DNA of 64,000 nucleotides, from positions 62,001 to 126,000 of the forward strand of contig DILB01000002.1 in the NCBI GenBank assembly GCA_002424815.1, read 5' to 3'. Position 1 is the stretch's first letter. Every line of letters starts with the position of its first letter. Below are positions 8,349 to 16,781 of the stretch, one piece after another. The translations under genes were made by a program, and so were the position numbers. The stretch is from Caryophanales bacterium UBA5603 (GTDB taxonomy: Bacteria > Bacillota_I > Bacilli_A > Izemoplasmatales > Hujiaoplasmataceae). The notes below the pieces were generated by a model. The model had not been told where the DNA came from. It made no database searches and worked only from the letters and a program-made list of their open reading frames with translations.

Positions 8349-9740
8349 ATGGTAACATTAGCAATAGTTAATGAAGCGTTCTTCTCGACCCTTTTGGTTT
8401 TGGCGCTCATCATTGGCGTCGGCGCGGTGCTAGGACGCATAATGGAAATTTTCAAAATTCCTTCGATTACCGGATATTTTCTTTCTGGTATTTTAATCGG
8501 ATTATTTCTAATATCAATTGAGATGACTGAAATTTATGATTCCTTAAGTGTATTGGGTAATATTGCCCTTGGTTTTATCGCATTTGAACTGGGAACACGA
8601 TTACATCGTTCAAAAATGATGCATGGTTTTTCAGAAGTCATAGTCATCGTTTTGTTTCAATCAATTTTCACAATCGTGTTAGTAATGATATTGTTTCTTG
8701 TTTTTGGAGCACCTTGGGAAATCGCTTTAATAGTGGGCGTCATTGCGATGGCAACATCGCCAGAGACTATTATGGTTTTGACGCGTAAATATAAAACGAA
8801 AGGTCATCTTACAGATGCGATCATGCCACATATTGGCATGGATGATATTTTAGGTGTCATCTTATTTTCGGTTGTCGTTGCAATAGCAACTGCAGTCAGT
8901 GGTAGAACTGAAGTTTCACCAGAAGCCATTGTTTGGGAACCTGTCTTAGAGATATTTGGTTCAGCAATTATAGGCGCTTTAATCGGTACGGCACTTGCAT
9001 TCTTTATCAATACAACAAAAAAACGTAAAGTTGACATCAAAACATCTTTTTTAATGGAATCCGTGTTTGCCATTATATTAATTGAAGCACTGACCTCTCA
9101 TACTTATGAGTTTGGTCACATTCATTTTATTTTATCACCTATATTAACACCCATGTTTGCTGGAATATTCATGACGAATTTTACAACAAAACAAGTTCGA
9201 AAAGAAAATGATGAAGTATTAGATGCTTTTACGCCACCATTCATATTAGTGTTTTTTGCTTTGATAGGTATGCAACTGATGATATCAATCGAGATAAGCA
9301 CATTAGCAATATGGATGTTAGCTTTAATGGCGTTTTCTTATGCCGTTGTTCGGGTCGTTGGAAAACAAATAGGGGTTATAGTAGGTTCAAAGGTGAAACA
9401 TACACCACCAAGTGTGGTTAAATATTTGGTTCGATGTCTGTTACCACAAGCGACAGTTTCAATCGGTATGGCATCCATTGTTTTGCATAACGAATCGTTG
9501 CCGATTTATTGGCGTGAAATCGTGTTTATTATCGTTCTTTTTGCTGGGGTATTCTATCAGTTGATTGGGCCGCTGTTTTCAATTAAAGGGCTAATTAATT
9601 CTTCGGAAATCGATCCAGAACAGTTAGCTTATTTTCTTGGAGATAAAACAAGTGGACATGAACATATGCCAGCCGCTTTTGAATTGCCAGAATCAAAAGA
9701 TGAATCAGAAAATTCTCATGAAAAAGACGCTACTCATTAG
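8349..9740 (+). CDS. CPA2-type cation:proton antiporter
   Basis: 463 aa with about 12-13 hydrophobic segments. The opening (G-R-I-M-E-I-F-K-I-P-S-I-T-G-Y-F-L-S-G-I-L-I-G) is the standard KefB/NapA-like Na+/H+ exchanger N-terminus. A-T-S-P-E-T-I-M-V and H-I-G-M-D-D-I-L-G-V around residues 135-170 carry the acidic pair expected at the ion site. There is no C-terminal TrkA-N domain, only a charged tail. It exchanges Na+ or K+ for H+ across the cytoplasmic membrane; which ion is not clear. The gene is monocistronic, and its last 11 bases overlap the convergent yidD. Confidence 0.88.
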   Translation: MVTLAIVNEAFFSTLLVLALIIGVGAVLGRIMEIFKIPSITGYFLSGILIGLFLISIEMTEIYDSLSVLGNIALGFIAFELGTRLHRSKMMHGFSEVIVIVLFQSIFTIVLVMILFLVFGAPWEIALIVGVIAMATSPETIMVLTRKYKTKGHLTDAIMPHIGMDDILGVILFSVVVAIATAVSGRTEVSPEAIVWEPVLEIFGSAIIGALIGTALAFFINTTKKRKVDIKTSFLMESVFAIILIEALTSHTYEFGHIHFILSPILTPMFAGIFMTNFTTKQVRKENDEVLDAFTPPFILVFFALIGMQLMISIEISTLAIWMLALMAFSYAVVRVVGKQIGVIVGSKVKHTPPSVVKYLVRCLLPQATVSIGMASIVLHNESLPIYWREIVFIIVLFAGVFYQLIGPLFSIKGLINSSEIDPEQLAYFLGDKTSGHEHMPAAFELPESKDESENSHEKDATH

Positions 9741-9758
9741 CAGCGTCCTTCTTTTTTT
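9726..9758 (+). terminator. Terminator inside the antiporter/yidD overlap
   Basis: GACGCT at 9726-9731 pairs with AGCGTC at 9742-9747, and a T-rich run follows. The left arm encodes the end of the antiporter and the right arm the end of yidD. The A-rich flank on the other side could also serve yidD. Confidence 0.5.
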
Positions 9759-10005
9759 CAGCTTCAGCTTTCAATTCTTCTTTTAAAATCTTTTTATATT
9801 TGGGTATTGGATCATACCCCCCTTTATTAAAAGGATTACAGCGAAGAATTCGCCACATTGTAAGTATTGTAGCATAAAAAAAATTGTAATTTTCATAGGC
9901 TTGAATAGCATAATTTGAACAAGATGGATGAAATCTGCACGTTGGTTGTTTTCCTTGAGTTGCAGCTTGATAACCATGTATTAATCGAATCATAAATTTT
10001 TTCAT
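9730..10005 (-). CDS. yidD: YidD membrane protein insertion efficiency factor
   Basis: 91 aa from the ATG at 10005, which has GGGTGAGA upstream and gives the typical M-K-K-F-M-I-R-L-I-H-G-Y-Q start; a GTG at 10020 is less likely. The conserved cysteine motif C-R-F-H-P-S-C-S-N-Y-A and the N-P-F-N-K-G-G-Y-D-P-I-P end motif identify the DUF37/YidD family. It is a small membrane-associated protein that helps YidC-dependent insertion. It stands alone rather than in the rnpA-yidC cluster. Confidence 0.93.
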   Translation of the reverse strand: MKKFMIRLIHGYQAATQGKQPTCRFHPSCSNYAIQAYENYNFFYATILTMWRILRCNPFNKGGYDPIPKYKKILKEELKAEAEKKKDAANE

Positions 10006-10023
10006 CGTTTTCTCACCCACAAT

Positions 10024-10029
10024 ATTGTA
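10024..10029 (-). promoter_or_regulatory. -10 element for yidD
   Basis: On the minus strand an extended -10 TGATACAAT lies about 20 nt before the yidD start. No good -35 is seen. Confidence 0.4.
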
Positions 10030-10082
10030 TCATATTAATGTTAAAATTAGAATCCATTAGCGGATTTGTTCCCTATCCAAGA

Positions 10083-10111
10083 TTGAATAACTTATGCCCT
10101 TATGTTAAAAT
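10083..10111 (+). promoter_or_regulatory. Promoter for the YtxK-like gene and ackA
   Basis: TTGAAT (10083-10088), a 17-nt spacer and TAAAAT (10106-10111) lie inside the longest possible reading frame. This argues that translation starts downstream, at the GTG at 10128. Confidence 0.6.
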
Positions 10112-10127
10112 GAATTTAGGTGAAATC

Positions 10128-11081
10128 GTGATTTCAAAAGAAAATATTGAGATATTTTTTGATTTAATTGATACTTCCGCTTTGATTTTTTTTGAAGAAC
10201 TGAAGATGCCATATCTCGAAGGAATTACTGAAGCGGCAAACAACTTGCTTTCTGGATCAGTGGATCAAAAACTATCAAAAGTATCAAAAAATAAAATTGA
10301 ATCAATGATAAACAGAGTCAATACCATTGATTTTCAAAAAGAAGAAGTTCGAAAAGCGATGCAACTATGTATTTTAAAAGGATTTAAACATCAGAAACGG
10401 ACCAATGCAGACATCACTCCAGACACGATCGGATTATTTATCGCTTTTCTATTAGAGAAACTATATGCTAATTCAAATAATATCGTTCTCTTTGATCCGC
10501 TGGTCGGAACCGGTAATTTGATTACGACCATAGCTAATCATTCTGATAAAATATCTAAATTAATTGGTGTAGAATCAAATATCGAAAGTTACCGACTCGC
10601 TGAAGCTATGTTTGATATGATGGATTATGGTAACGAATTGTATTTTCAAGATACATTATTATTCCATCATCTTCGAGCGGATGCAATCGTGGCTGACTTT
10701 CCTTATTCACAGCTTGATAAAGGATCATACTTTCCTTACGATTTTATTAATCATCATTCTAACAACTTAGCAATAGGTGGGTATTTTCTAGGAGTCGTCC
10801 CCAATGATTTCTTTGAAATCCCTGGCAGTGATATGTTTAAAGACGTCATCAAAAACCTTTGGCAAGTTGTAGGGTTGGTTAAACTTCCTAGTACGTTATT
10901 TAAAGGAATTGGGAAGTCGATTTTCATTTTAAGAAGAAGCGATGATTCGATTCCAAAAATCGAAAAAGTATTACTCGCCGATATTACTTCTTTTGAGGAT
11001 GAAGAAGTTTTACAGATTCAAATTGCTAAGATTAATCTTTGGTTTAAAACCAATTTAGATAATAGAGGAGAAACAATATGA
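10128..11081 (+). CDS. ytxK: Class I SAM-dependent methyltransferase, YtxK-like
   Basis: 317 aa from the GTG at 10128. The frame stays open from an ATG at 10038, but that start has no ribosome site and would lie upstream of a good promoter. The GTG has TTTAGGTGA just before it, and the encoded N-terminus lines up with Bacillus YtxK. F-D-P-L-V-G-T-G-N-L is SAM motif I of the N6-adenine methylase superfamily. The usual N-P-P-Y is replaced by A-D-F-P-Y-S, as in YtxK, so the target may not be DNA adenine. It overlaps ackA by 4 bases, the same pairing found in many Bacillota. Confidence 0.8.
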   Translation: MISKENIEIFFDLIDTSALIFFEELKMPYLEGITEAANNLLSGSVDQKLSKVSKNKIESMINRVNTIDFQKEEVRKAMQLCILKGFKHQKRTNADITPDTIGLFIAFLLEKLYANSNNIVLFDPLVGTGNLITTIANHSDKISKLIGVESNIESYRLAEAMFDMMDYGNELYFQDTLLFHHLRADAIVADFPYSQLDKGSYFPYDFINHHSNNLAIGGYFLGVVPNDFFEIPGSDMFKDVIKNLWQVVGLVKLPSTLFKGIGKSIFILRRSDDSIPKIEKVLLADITSFEDEEVLQIQIAKINLWFKTNLDNRGETI

Positions 11082-12262
11082 CAAAAATTATGGCCGTCAA
11101 TGCCGGTAGTTCATCATTAAAATTTCAATTACTTGAGATGCCTGAAGAAAAATTAATTACACAAGGACTTGTAGAAAGAATTGGAATGAAAGATTCTGTT
11201 TTTACTATCAAACTTAATGGTGAAAAACTCCAACAAATACAAGATGTTGAAAATCACAGCATAGCTGTCAAGCTTGTGGTCGAAAAATTGATAGAACTTG
11301 ATATCATTAAAAATTACGAAGAAATCCAAGGTGTAGGACATCGTGTTGTTCAAGGTGCCAGCGTTTTAACGCATTCGACTGTAATCACCCAAACAGAAAT
11401 CGATATTTTAGAAAGTATTGTTGACTTAGCTCCACTACACTTAATTCCAAATCTGACAGGCATTAAAGCTTTTATGGAGATATTGCCCGAAGTTAAACAA
11501 GTTGCAGTTTTTGATACAGCCTTCCATCAGACAATTGCTGAAGAAGCTTTTTTGTATGCAGTACCCTACGAATGGTATGAACGTTATTCGGTACGTAAGT
11601 ATGGCTTTCATGGAACAAGTCATCAATATGTTTCAAAACGTGCCGCTGAATTACTTGGAAAAGATATTAAAGATGTTAATACAATTGTATGTCATTTGGG
11701 CAATGGGGCATCAATTTGTGCAATTAAGGGAGGCATATCTATCGATACCTCCATGGGATTCACGCCGCTTGAAGGCATCCCAATGGGAACCCGATCTGGA
11801 AATATTGACCCTGCAGTTATTGAGTACATGATGGTAAAAAAAGGAAAATCCGCAAAAGAAATAACAAATGTATTAAACAAACATTCGGGTTATCTGGGTG
11901 TCTCAGGGCTGTCTTCTGACTCAAGAGATTTAGTTGATGCTGCAAGTAAAGGTAACCATCGAGCAGCTCTAGCTATTGAAATTCAAGCTAAGCGTATCGT
12001 TGATTACATCGCTAGTTATTATGTTTATATGGGTGGAGCTGATGCCATCGTATTCACTGCTGGGATTGGTGAAAACGCACCAGGGACAAGAGCCAATATC
12101 ATTAATCGTTTGGGAGCACTAGGCGCCAAAATTGATTTAGAACGCAACGAGACACGCGGAGTAGAGCAATTGATATCGGCCGATGATTCTAAGATTAAAG
12201 TATTCGTTATTCCCACCAATGAAGAAGTTATGATTGCTCGTGACACATTATCTTTGTTATAA
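11078..12262 (+). CDS. ackA: Acetate kinase
   Basis: 394 aa, the usual family length. N-A-G-S-S-S-L-K-F at residues 6-14, G-H-R-V-V-Q-G-A, F-D-T-A-F-H-Q, H-L-G-N-G-A-S and M-G-T-R-S-G-N are all present. It interconverts acetyl-phosphate plus ADP with acetate plus ATP, the last step of fermentative acetate formation. It starts inside the end of ytxK (ATGA) with a strong GAGGAG site. No phosphotransacetylase gene lies nearby. Confidence 0.97.
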   Translation: MTKIMAVNAGSSSLKFQLLEMPEEKLITQGLVERIGMKDSVFTIKLNGEKLQQIQDVENHSIAVKLVVEKLIELDIIKNYEEIQGVGHRVVQGASVLTHSTVITQTEIDILESIVDLAPLHLIPNLTGIKAFMEILPEVKQVAVFDTAFHQTIAEEAFLYAVPYEWYERYSVRKYGFHGTSHQYVSKRAAELLGKDIKDVNTIVCHLGNGASICAIKGGISIDTSMGFTPLEGIPMGTRSGNIDPAVIEYMMVKKGKSAKEITNVLNKHSGYLGVSGLSSDSRDLVDAASKGNHRAALAIEIQAKRIVDYIASYYVYMGGADAIVFTAGIGENAPGTRANIINRLGALGAKIDLERNETRGVEQLISADDSKIKVFVIPTNEEVMIARDTLSLL

Positions 12263-12282
12263 TAAATTATAATAGAATTATT

Positions 12283-12318
12283 AACCCTCCTGCGTAATAT
12301 CATTACGGGAGGGTTTTT
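12283..12318 (+). terminator. Terminator after ackA whose 3' arm holds the next gene's ribosome site
   Basis: AACCCTCC and CGTAAT pair with ATTACG and GGAGGGTT (14 bp with a 2-nt bulge), followed by five T. The GGGAGGG of the 3' arm is also the only Shine-Dalgarno sequence for the gene starting at 12321. Confidence 0.85.
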
Positions 12319-12320
12319 AT

Positions 12321-13670
12321 ATGAAAAAATTATTGCTTGTAATTCTTTTTATTGGATTGATTTTTTTCAATTTAGTCGATGTTTTGGCAATTGATTATGG
12401 AGAACACCCCGATCATTTGTATTATATTACTGGGCAAATAAATCATGGGGATTTTGATTATTATTATGGTTCTGCTCAAAATTATAATTCAGGTGATTTT
12501 AGCGGACTACTCGTTATTAAAAATCATGAAACTGATACTTTATTTAGAACGGTCTTGTTTGATGAAGGATATCGTGAAAATTTTAGTTTTATAGGATTTT
12601 TTGATGATAATTTGATGGGGATTGTGGCAGTCAAATTTGTTTTTGATTATAATTTAATGAGTTATGTCTTAAAATATACTGAAGTATTACTATACGATAT
12701 TTTTGGAAATTATATCAATCGAATCAGATTTGAAGAGTCTTTCAAAGCTTTTAATAATCATGGTGGATACATAATATTATCAAGAGATTCTTACGGTATA
12801 GACAATGTCGTTATTAATCACAATTTAGAATTAATCGAATTACCTGATTCAATTGAAAAGACTGGAATCTTTATATACCCGTATATTGGTAAAGCCATGA
12901 TTAATGGAATTGAATATGATCAAATTGAAATCTACCAACCCGGATATTATGAGATTGTCATCCTTCGAAAACAGTATCAATATTCTTTTATTTTAACTTT
13001 AAATCCTATCATTGAAGGCTTGATTGATGGCGCTATCTATCAAGGAAGTGTTCACATCCAATCTTTAGGAAATTTATATTTAAACGGCGTTTTTATGCAA
13101 AATGAAATGAATATTATGCTATGTGGAAATCATTTATTAGAAATAAAAGGTATTAATGGTTACATTCAAGAAATATATTTTACCATTGATCCGATTATTT
13201 CAGGCGTTATCGATGGCGGCGAATATACATCAGGGGTTTATATTAATGCAAATCATTGTGAGTTGAAGCTTAATTCAAAGCCTTATCAATCAAACACTTT
13301 AATAGCCATTCCTGGGCACTATGAACTTCAGATTAATGGGTTCAACGAATATCAGAAGAGCATTAATTTTACGATTTATCCATCGGTCGTCAATTTAAAA
13401 AATGATGATGTGTTCAATGAAAAATATCTCCTTAATTTTATTGGCGAAGGATATTTAAACGGAATCTTAATCGAGACGGGAATTACATTAGATGAAATAG
13501 GGGATTATGTGTTCGAACTATGGTTTGATGGAGCTTTGTATCAAAGCTATCGTTTTAAAATTGTTAATGGAACTTCGAATGAACATAAACCAATCCGACT
13601 TCTCTCGCTTGAAATCGGACTTGGAATCGTTTCATTGATTGGTTTATTCCTTGTTATCCGCAAGAAATAG
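12321..13670 (+). CDS. Surface-anchored protein with three tandem repeats, function unknown
   Basis: 449 aa. An N-terminal signal peptide (residues 1 to about 24) and a C-terminal hydrophobic segment followed by R-K-K (about 427-449) suggest export and membrane anchoring with the body outside. Residues from about 230 to 415 hold three degenerate repeats of roughly 60-65 aa. Each has P-x-I-x-G-x-I-D-G-x-x-Y or a relic of it, then L-x-L-N-G, then G-x-Y-x-x-x-I-x-G and F-T-I-x-P. This resembles a beta-sandwich (Ig-like) module. There is no LPXTG. The gene starts only 3 nt after the ackA terminator, with its ribosome site inside that hairpin. I do not recognise a specific family. Confidence 0.7.
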   Translation: MKKLLLVILFIGLIFFNLVDVLAIDYGEHPDHLYYITGQINHGDFDYYYGSAQNYNSGDFSGLLVIKNHETDTLFRTVLFDEGYRENFSFIGFFDDNLMGIVAVKFVFDYNLMSYVLKYTEVLLYDIFGNYINRIRFEESFKAFNNHGGYIILSRDSYGIDNVVINHNLELIELPDSIEKTGIFIYPYIGKAMINGIEYDQIEIYQPGYYEIVILRKQYQYSFILTLNPIIEGLIDGAIYQGSVHIQSLGNLYLNGVFMQNEMNIMLCGNHLLEIKGINGYIQEIYFTIDPIISGVIDGGEYTSGVYINANHCELKLNSKPYQSNTLIAIPGHYELQINGFNEYQKSINFTIYPSVVNLKNDDVFNEKYLLNFIGEGYLNGILIETGITLDEIGDYVFELWFDGALYQSYRFKIVNGTSNEHKPIRLLSLEIGLGIVSLIGLFLVIRKK

Positions 13671-13692
13671 ACTGTAAATTTCAGCCGAATTA

Positions 13693-13701
13693 TGCTATAA
13701 T
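13693..13701 (+). promoter_or_regulatory. Extended -10 promoter of dnaE, near-leaderless
   Basis: TGCTATAAT ends only 7-10 nt before the GTG/ATG start of dnaE. Transcription would begin at or within a few bases of the start codon. No Shine-Dalgarno sequence is seen. Confidence 0.6.
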
Positions 13702-13708
13702 CAAATCG

Positions 13709-16700
13709 GTGATGTCCTTGTTAACATTTGATCTTTTCATTCAATCTAGTTATTCTTTTAATGGTAGTTTGTTGGATATTGACAAACTGATTTTTCGTGC
13801 GAAAGAACTAGGTTTTAAAACACTAGGTCTAACTGATCGACATAATTTGTATGGAGCTTTGAAATTTTATCGTTCGTGTCTTAATGAAGGAATAAAACCT
13901 ATTATTGGACTTTCGCTCGATATTGAGACAGATTCTTGGGGAAAGATTCCATTTTTGTTATATGCAAAAACCTATCAAGGCTATTTGGAACTTATTCAAA
14001 TAAGTTCTTACCTAAATACTGAAGATAATTTTTTGACAATAGAAAAGCTTCTGCTATGGAATACAGATTTAATAGGCGTGGCTTTAACAACATCCGGACC
14101 AATTTATCAAGCGCTTGCGACGGATGATTATGCATGCGCGACGGAAATTTGCCATTATTTCAGAAAAAAATTTAATGTTTTCTTTTTGGGCGTCGATATT
14201 ATTGATCCGCTTTCAGAAATGAAAATCGGATTAGCCGCTAGTCGAATTTGGAAAGCAGTTATCGTGAATCAAGTAAACTATTTGTATCCCGAAGATTACC
14301 ATGCATCTGAAATTCTTGGGATGATTTTAAATGAACAACAGCCTAATAATGCAGGTCTTTTTATTGATAAATTAACCCGTCATTATTTAAGAAGCCCAGA
14401 AGAATTAAATAATCTCAATTATGAACTTCAAGATGCTTTAAACAATACAAACGATTTAATATCGATGATTGATTGGCAAATGGATTTTTCTAAGTATCAT
14501 CTGCCAAAATATCCTTGTTTAAATGGCGTGACCGCTAAAGAGCAGTTGAAAAATCTTGCAAATAAAGGATTAAAGCGCCGTTACATGATGATGGCTAAAA
14601 AATTACATTCAATAGATATCTATCAAAAACGACTTGATTTTGAATTGTCAGTGATTAATTCAATGGACTTTAATGATTATTTTTTGATTGTTTGGGATTT
14701 TGTGCTTCATTCAAAAAAGAATAAAATTCTCGTTGGCCCGGGTAGAGGATCTTCTGCGGGATCTTTAGTTAGTTATGTTCTTGGAATCGTTGATGTTGAT
14801 CCGCTTGAACATCATCTGTTTTTTGAACGTTTTCTCAACCCTGAGCGGATAACCATGCCCGATATCGACATGGATTTTCCTGATGATAAACGCGATGAGG
14901 TTATTCGTTATGTTGTTGATAAATACGGAAAAGATCATGTGACCAATATTATCGCTTTTGGTACGTTCCAAGGGAAAAGCGCTATCCGAGATGCAGCAAG
15001 GATTTTAAAAATTAATGATACCATCATTAATGAAATTACTTTGGGTGTTAGCGAAAACGATAACTCATTATCATTATATAAATTAGCAAATCCTGAAAAA
15101 TATCATTATTTTATGAATGATCCTATCACTAAAGAATTACTTGAAGTATCAGAAAAACTCGAAGGTTTACCTAAACATATATCTACTCATGCTGCTGGAA
15201 TAATTATTACTGATAAACCTATTACCAACTACGCTCCAATTCAAAATGGATTAATGGGAATGTATCAGACCCAATATGAGGCTTCTGATTTAGAAGCGAT
15301 AGGATTACTTAAGATTGATTTTTTAGGAATTCGAAATTTGACAATCATAGCTCGTGTAATAGACACAATCGAAAAAGAAACAGATCAAGTTATCGATATA
15401 TATAAAACGCCAATGGATGATCAAAAAACATTCGAACTTTTGAAAAACGTTCGAACCATTGGAATATTTCAACTCGAATCCAAAGGCATGATGAATTTGG
15501 TTAGGAAAATGCAAATACATAATTTTGATGATATTGCTGTATGTATTGCTTTATTTAGACCTGGCCCAATGGATAATATCCCTGCATATCTTGAAAGACG
15601 TTTTCAACAATCAAAGATTACCTATTTGCATCCGGATTTAGAACAAATCCTCAAAGATACCAAGGGAATCATCATTTATCAAGAACAAATCATGCAAATC
15701 GCCCATCAATTTGCCGGTTATACCATGGGAGAAGCTGATGTTCTCCGCCGTGCCGTATCAAAGAAAAAGGAAAGTGTTTTGATTCAAGAGCGGCAAATGT
15801 TTGTCAGAAAATGTGTTGAGAAAAATCATTCTGAAACATTAGCTAATGAAATATATGATTATATAGTTAAATTCGCAAATTATGGCTTTAACAAAGCTCA
15901 TTCAGTTGTCTATGCGCTTGTTGCATATTGGATGGCTTATTTAAAAGCTAATTTTCCTTCTTATTTTATGGGAAGTTTGCTTGATAATGCAATTGGATCG
16001 GCCGCAGCCACAAATGAATACATTCGAGAATGTCGCAAACTCGGAATAAGAGTCTTACCGCCAAAAATTAACCATTCATTTAAATATTATCGCCGAGAAA
16101 AAGAAGGCATTCGTTATCCTTTTCTCGGTATACGTGGTATAGGTCCAGTCATTGCTGACAAAATGGAATTAATGATGAAAGAACGTAATATTACTTCCTT
16201 TATAGACTTTATTCGTCGCAGCGAAGGTATCAATTCAAAAGCCATCGAATCGATGATTATGGTTGGTATGTTTGATGATTTTCCACAAACCAAACAAACA
16301 CTAATAAACAATCTTAAGCAGATTGAAAGTTTTATCTCTTTCAATCAATTCTCTGATGACGATAAATTCATTTATCTTGAGAGTGAAGAATATGATTTTG
16401 AATACTTAAACAAAATTGAACGTGAACTTTTAGGAATCAATTTAAGATATCATTTGCTAGGTGAATACACAGATACTATTGAAAAAAATGGTTACATGAC
16501 ACCTTCAGAAATTGATGATCTCAAACCAGATCATTATAAAATTGCCGGAGTTCTTTCTCGTGTAAAAATTATCAAAACCAAATCAGGACAAGATATGGCA
16601 TTTATCGAAATTGAAGATCAGTTTACTTCGTTTGAAGGTGTAATATTTTCAGATGTCTGGGCGCGGTTTGTATCAAAAATAAATAAAGGATCAGTTTATA

Positions 16701-16777
16701 TCTTTGAAGGAAATTTGGAAATAAGAAATCAAAAAAAACAGATGATAATTCAAAACATCTATGATATTAAGAGGTAA
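13709..16777 (+). CDS. dnaE: DNA polymerase III subunit alpha (DnaE type)
   Basis: 1022 aa, somewhat shorter than most DnaE. An N-terminal PHP domain (residues 1 to about 210) is followed by the polymerase palm, with G-P-G-R-G-S-S-A-G-S and the catalytic P-D-I-D-M-D-F around residue 385, then finger motifs such as I-Y-Q-E-Q-I-M-Q-I-A and F-N-K-A-H-S. A C-terminal OB fold (I-A-G-V-L-S-R-V-K-I) is present. The canonical L-H-x-H-S start of PHP is replaced by L-F-I-Q-S-S-Y-S, so both metal-binding histidines there are lost and the PHP site is probably inactive. Start is GTG 13709 or ATG 13712. pfkA follows 4 nt later. Confidence 0.96.
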   Translation: MMSLLTFDLFIQSSYSFNGSLLDIDKLIFRAKELGFKTLGLTDRHNLYGALKFYRSCLNEGIKPIIGLSLDIETDSWGKIPFLLYAKTYQGYLELIQISSYLNTEDNFLTIEKLLLWNTDLIGVALTTSGPIYQALATDDYACATEICHYFRKKFNVFFLGVDIIDPLSEMKIGLAASRIWKAVIVNQVNYLYPEDYHASEILGMILNEQQPNNAGLFIDKLTRHYLRSPEELNNLNYELQDALNNTNDLISMIDWQMDFSKYHLPKYPCLNGVTAKEQLKNLANKGLKRRYMMMAKKLHSIDIYQKRLDFELSVINSMDFNDYFLIVWDFVLHSKKNKILVGPGRGSSAGSLVSYVLGIVDVDPLEHHLFFERFLNPERITMPDIDMDFPDDKRDEVIRYVVDKYGKDHVTNIIAFGTFQGKSAIRDAARILKINDTIINEITLGVSENDNSLSLYKLANPEKYHYFMNDPITKELLEVSEKLEGLPKHISTHAAGIIITDKPITNYAPIQNGLMGMYQTQYEASDLEAIGLLKIDFLGIRNLTIIARVIDTIEKETDQVIDIYKTPMDDQKTFELLKNVRTIGIFQLESKGMMNLVRKMQIHNFDDIAVCIALFRPGPMDNIPAYLERRFQQSKITYLHPDLEQILKDTKGIIIYQEQIMQIAHQFAGYTMGEADVLRRAVSKKKESVLIQERQMFVRKCVEKNHSETLANEIYDYIVKFANYGFNKAHSVVYALVAYWMAYLKANFPSYFMGSLLDNAIGSAAATNEYIRECRKLGIRVLPPKINHSFKYYRREKEGIRYPFLGIRGIGPVIADKMELMMKERNITSFIDFIRRSEGINSKAIESMIMVGMFDDFPQTKQTLINNLKQIESFISFNQFSDDDKFIYLESEEYDFEYLNKIERELLGINLRYHLLGEYTDTIEKNGYMTPSEIDDLKPDHYKIAGVLSRVKIIKTKSGQDMAFIEIEDQFTSFEGVIFSDVWARFVSKINKGSVYIFEGNLEIRNQKKQMIIQNIYDIKR

Positions 16778-16781
16778 TAAA

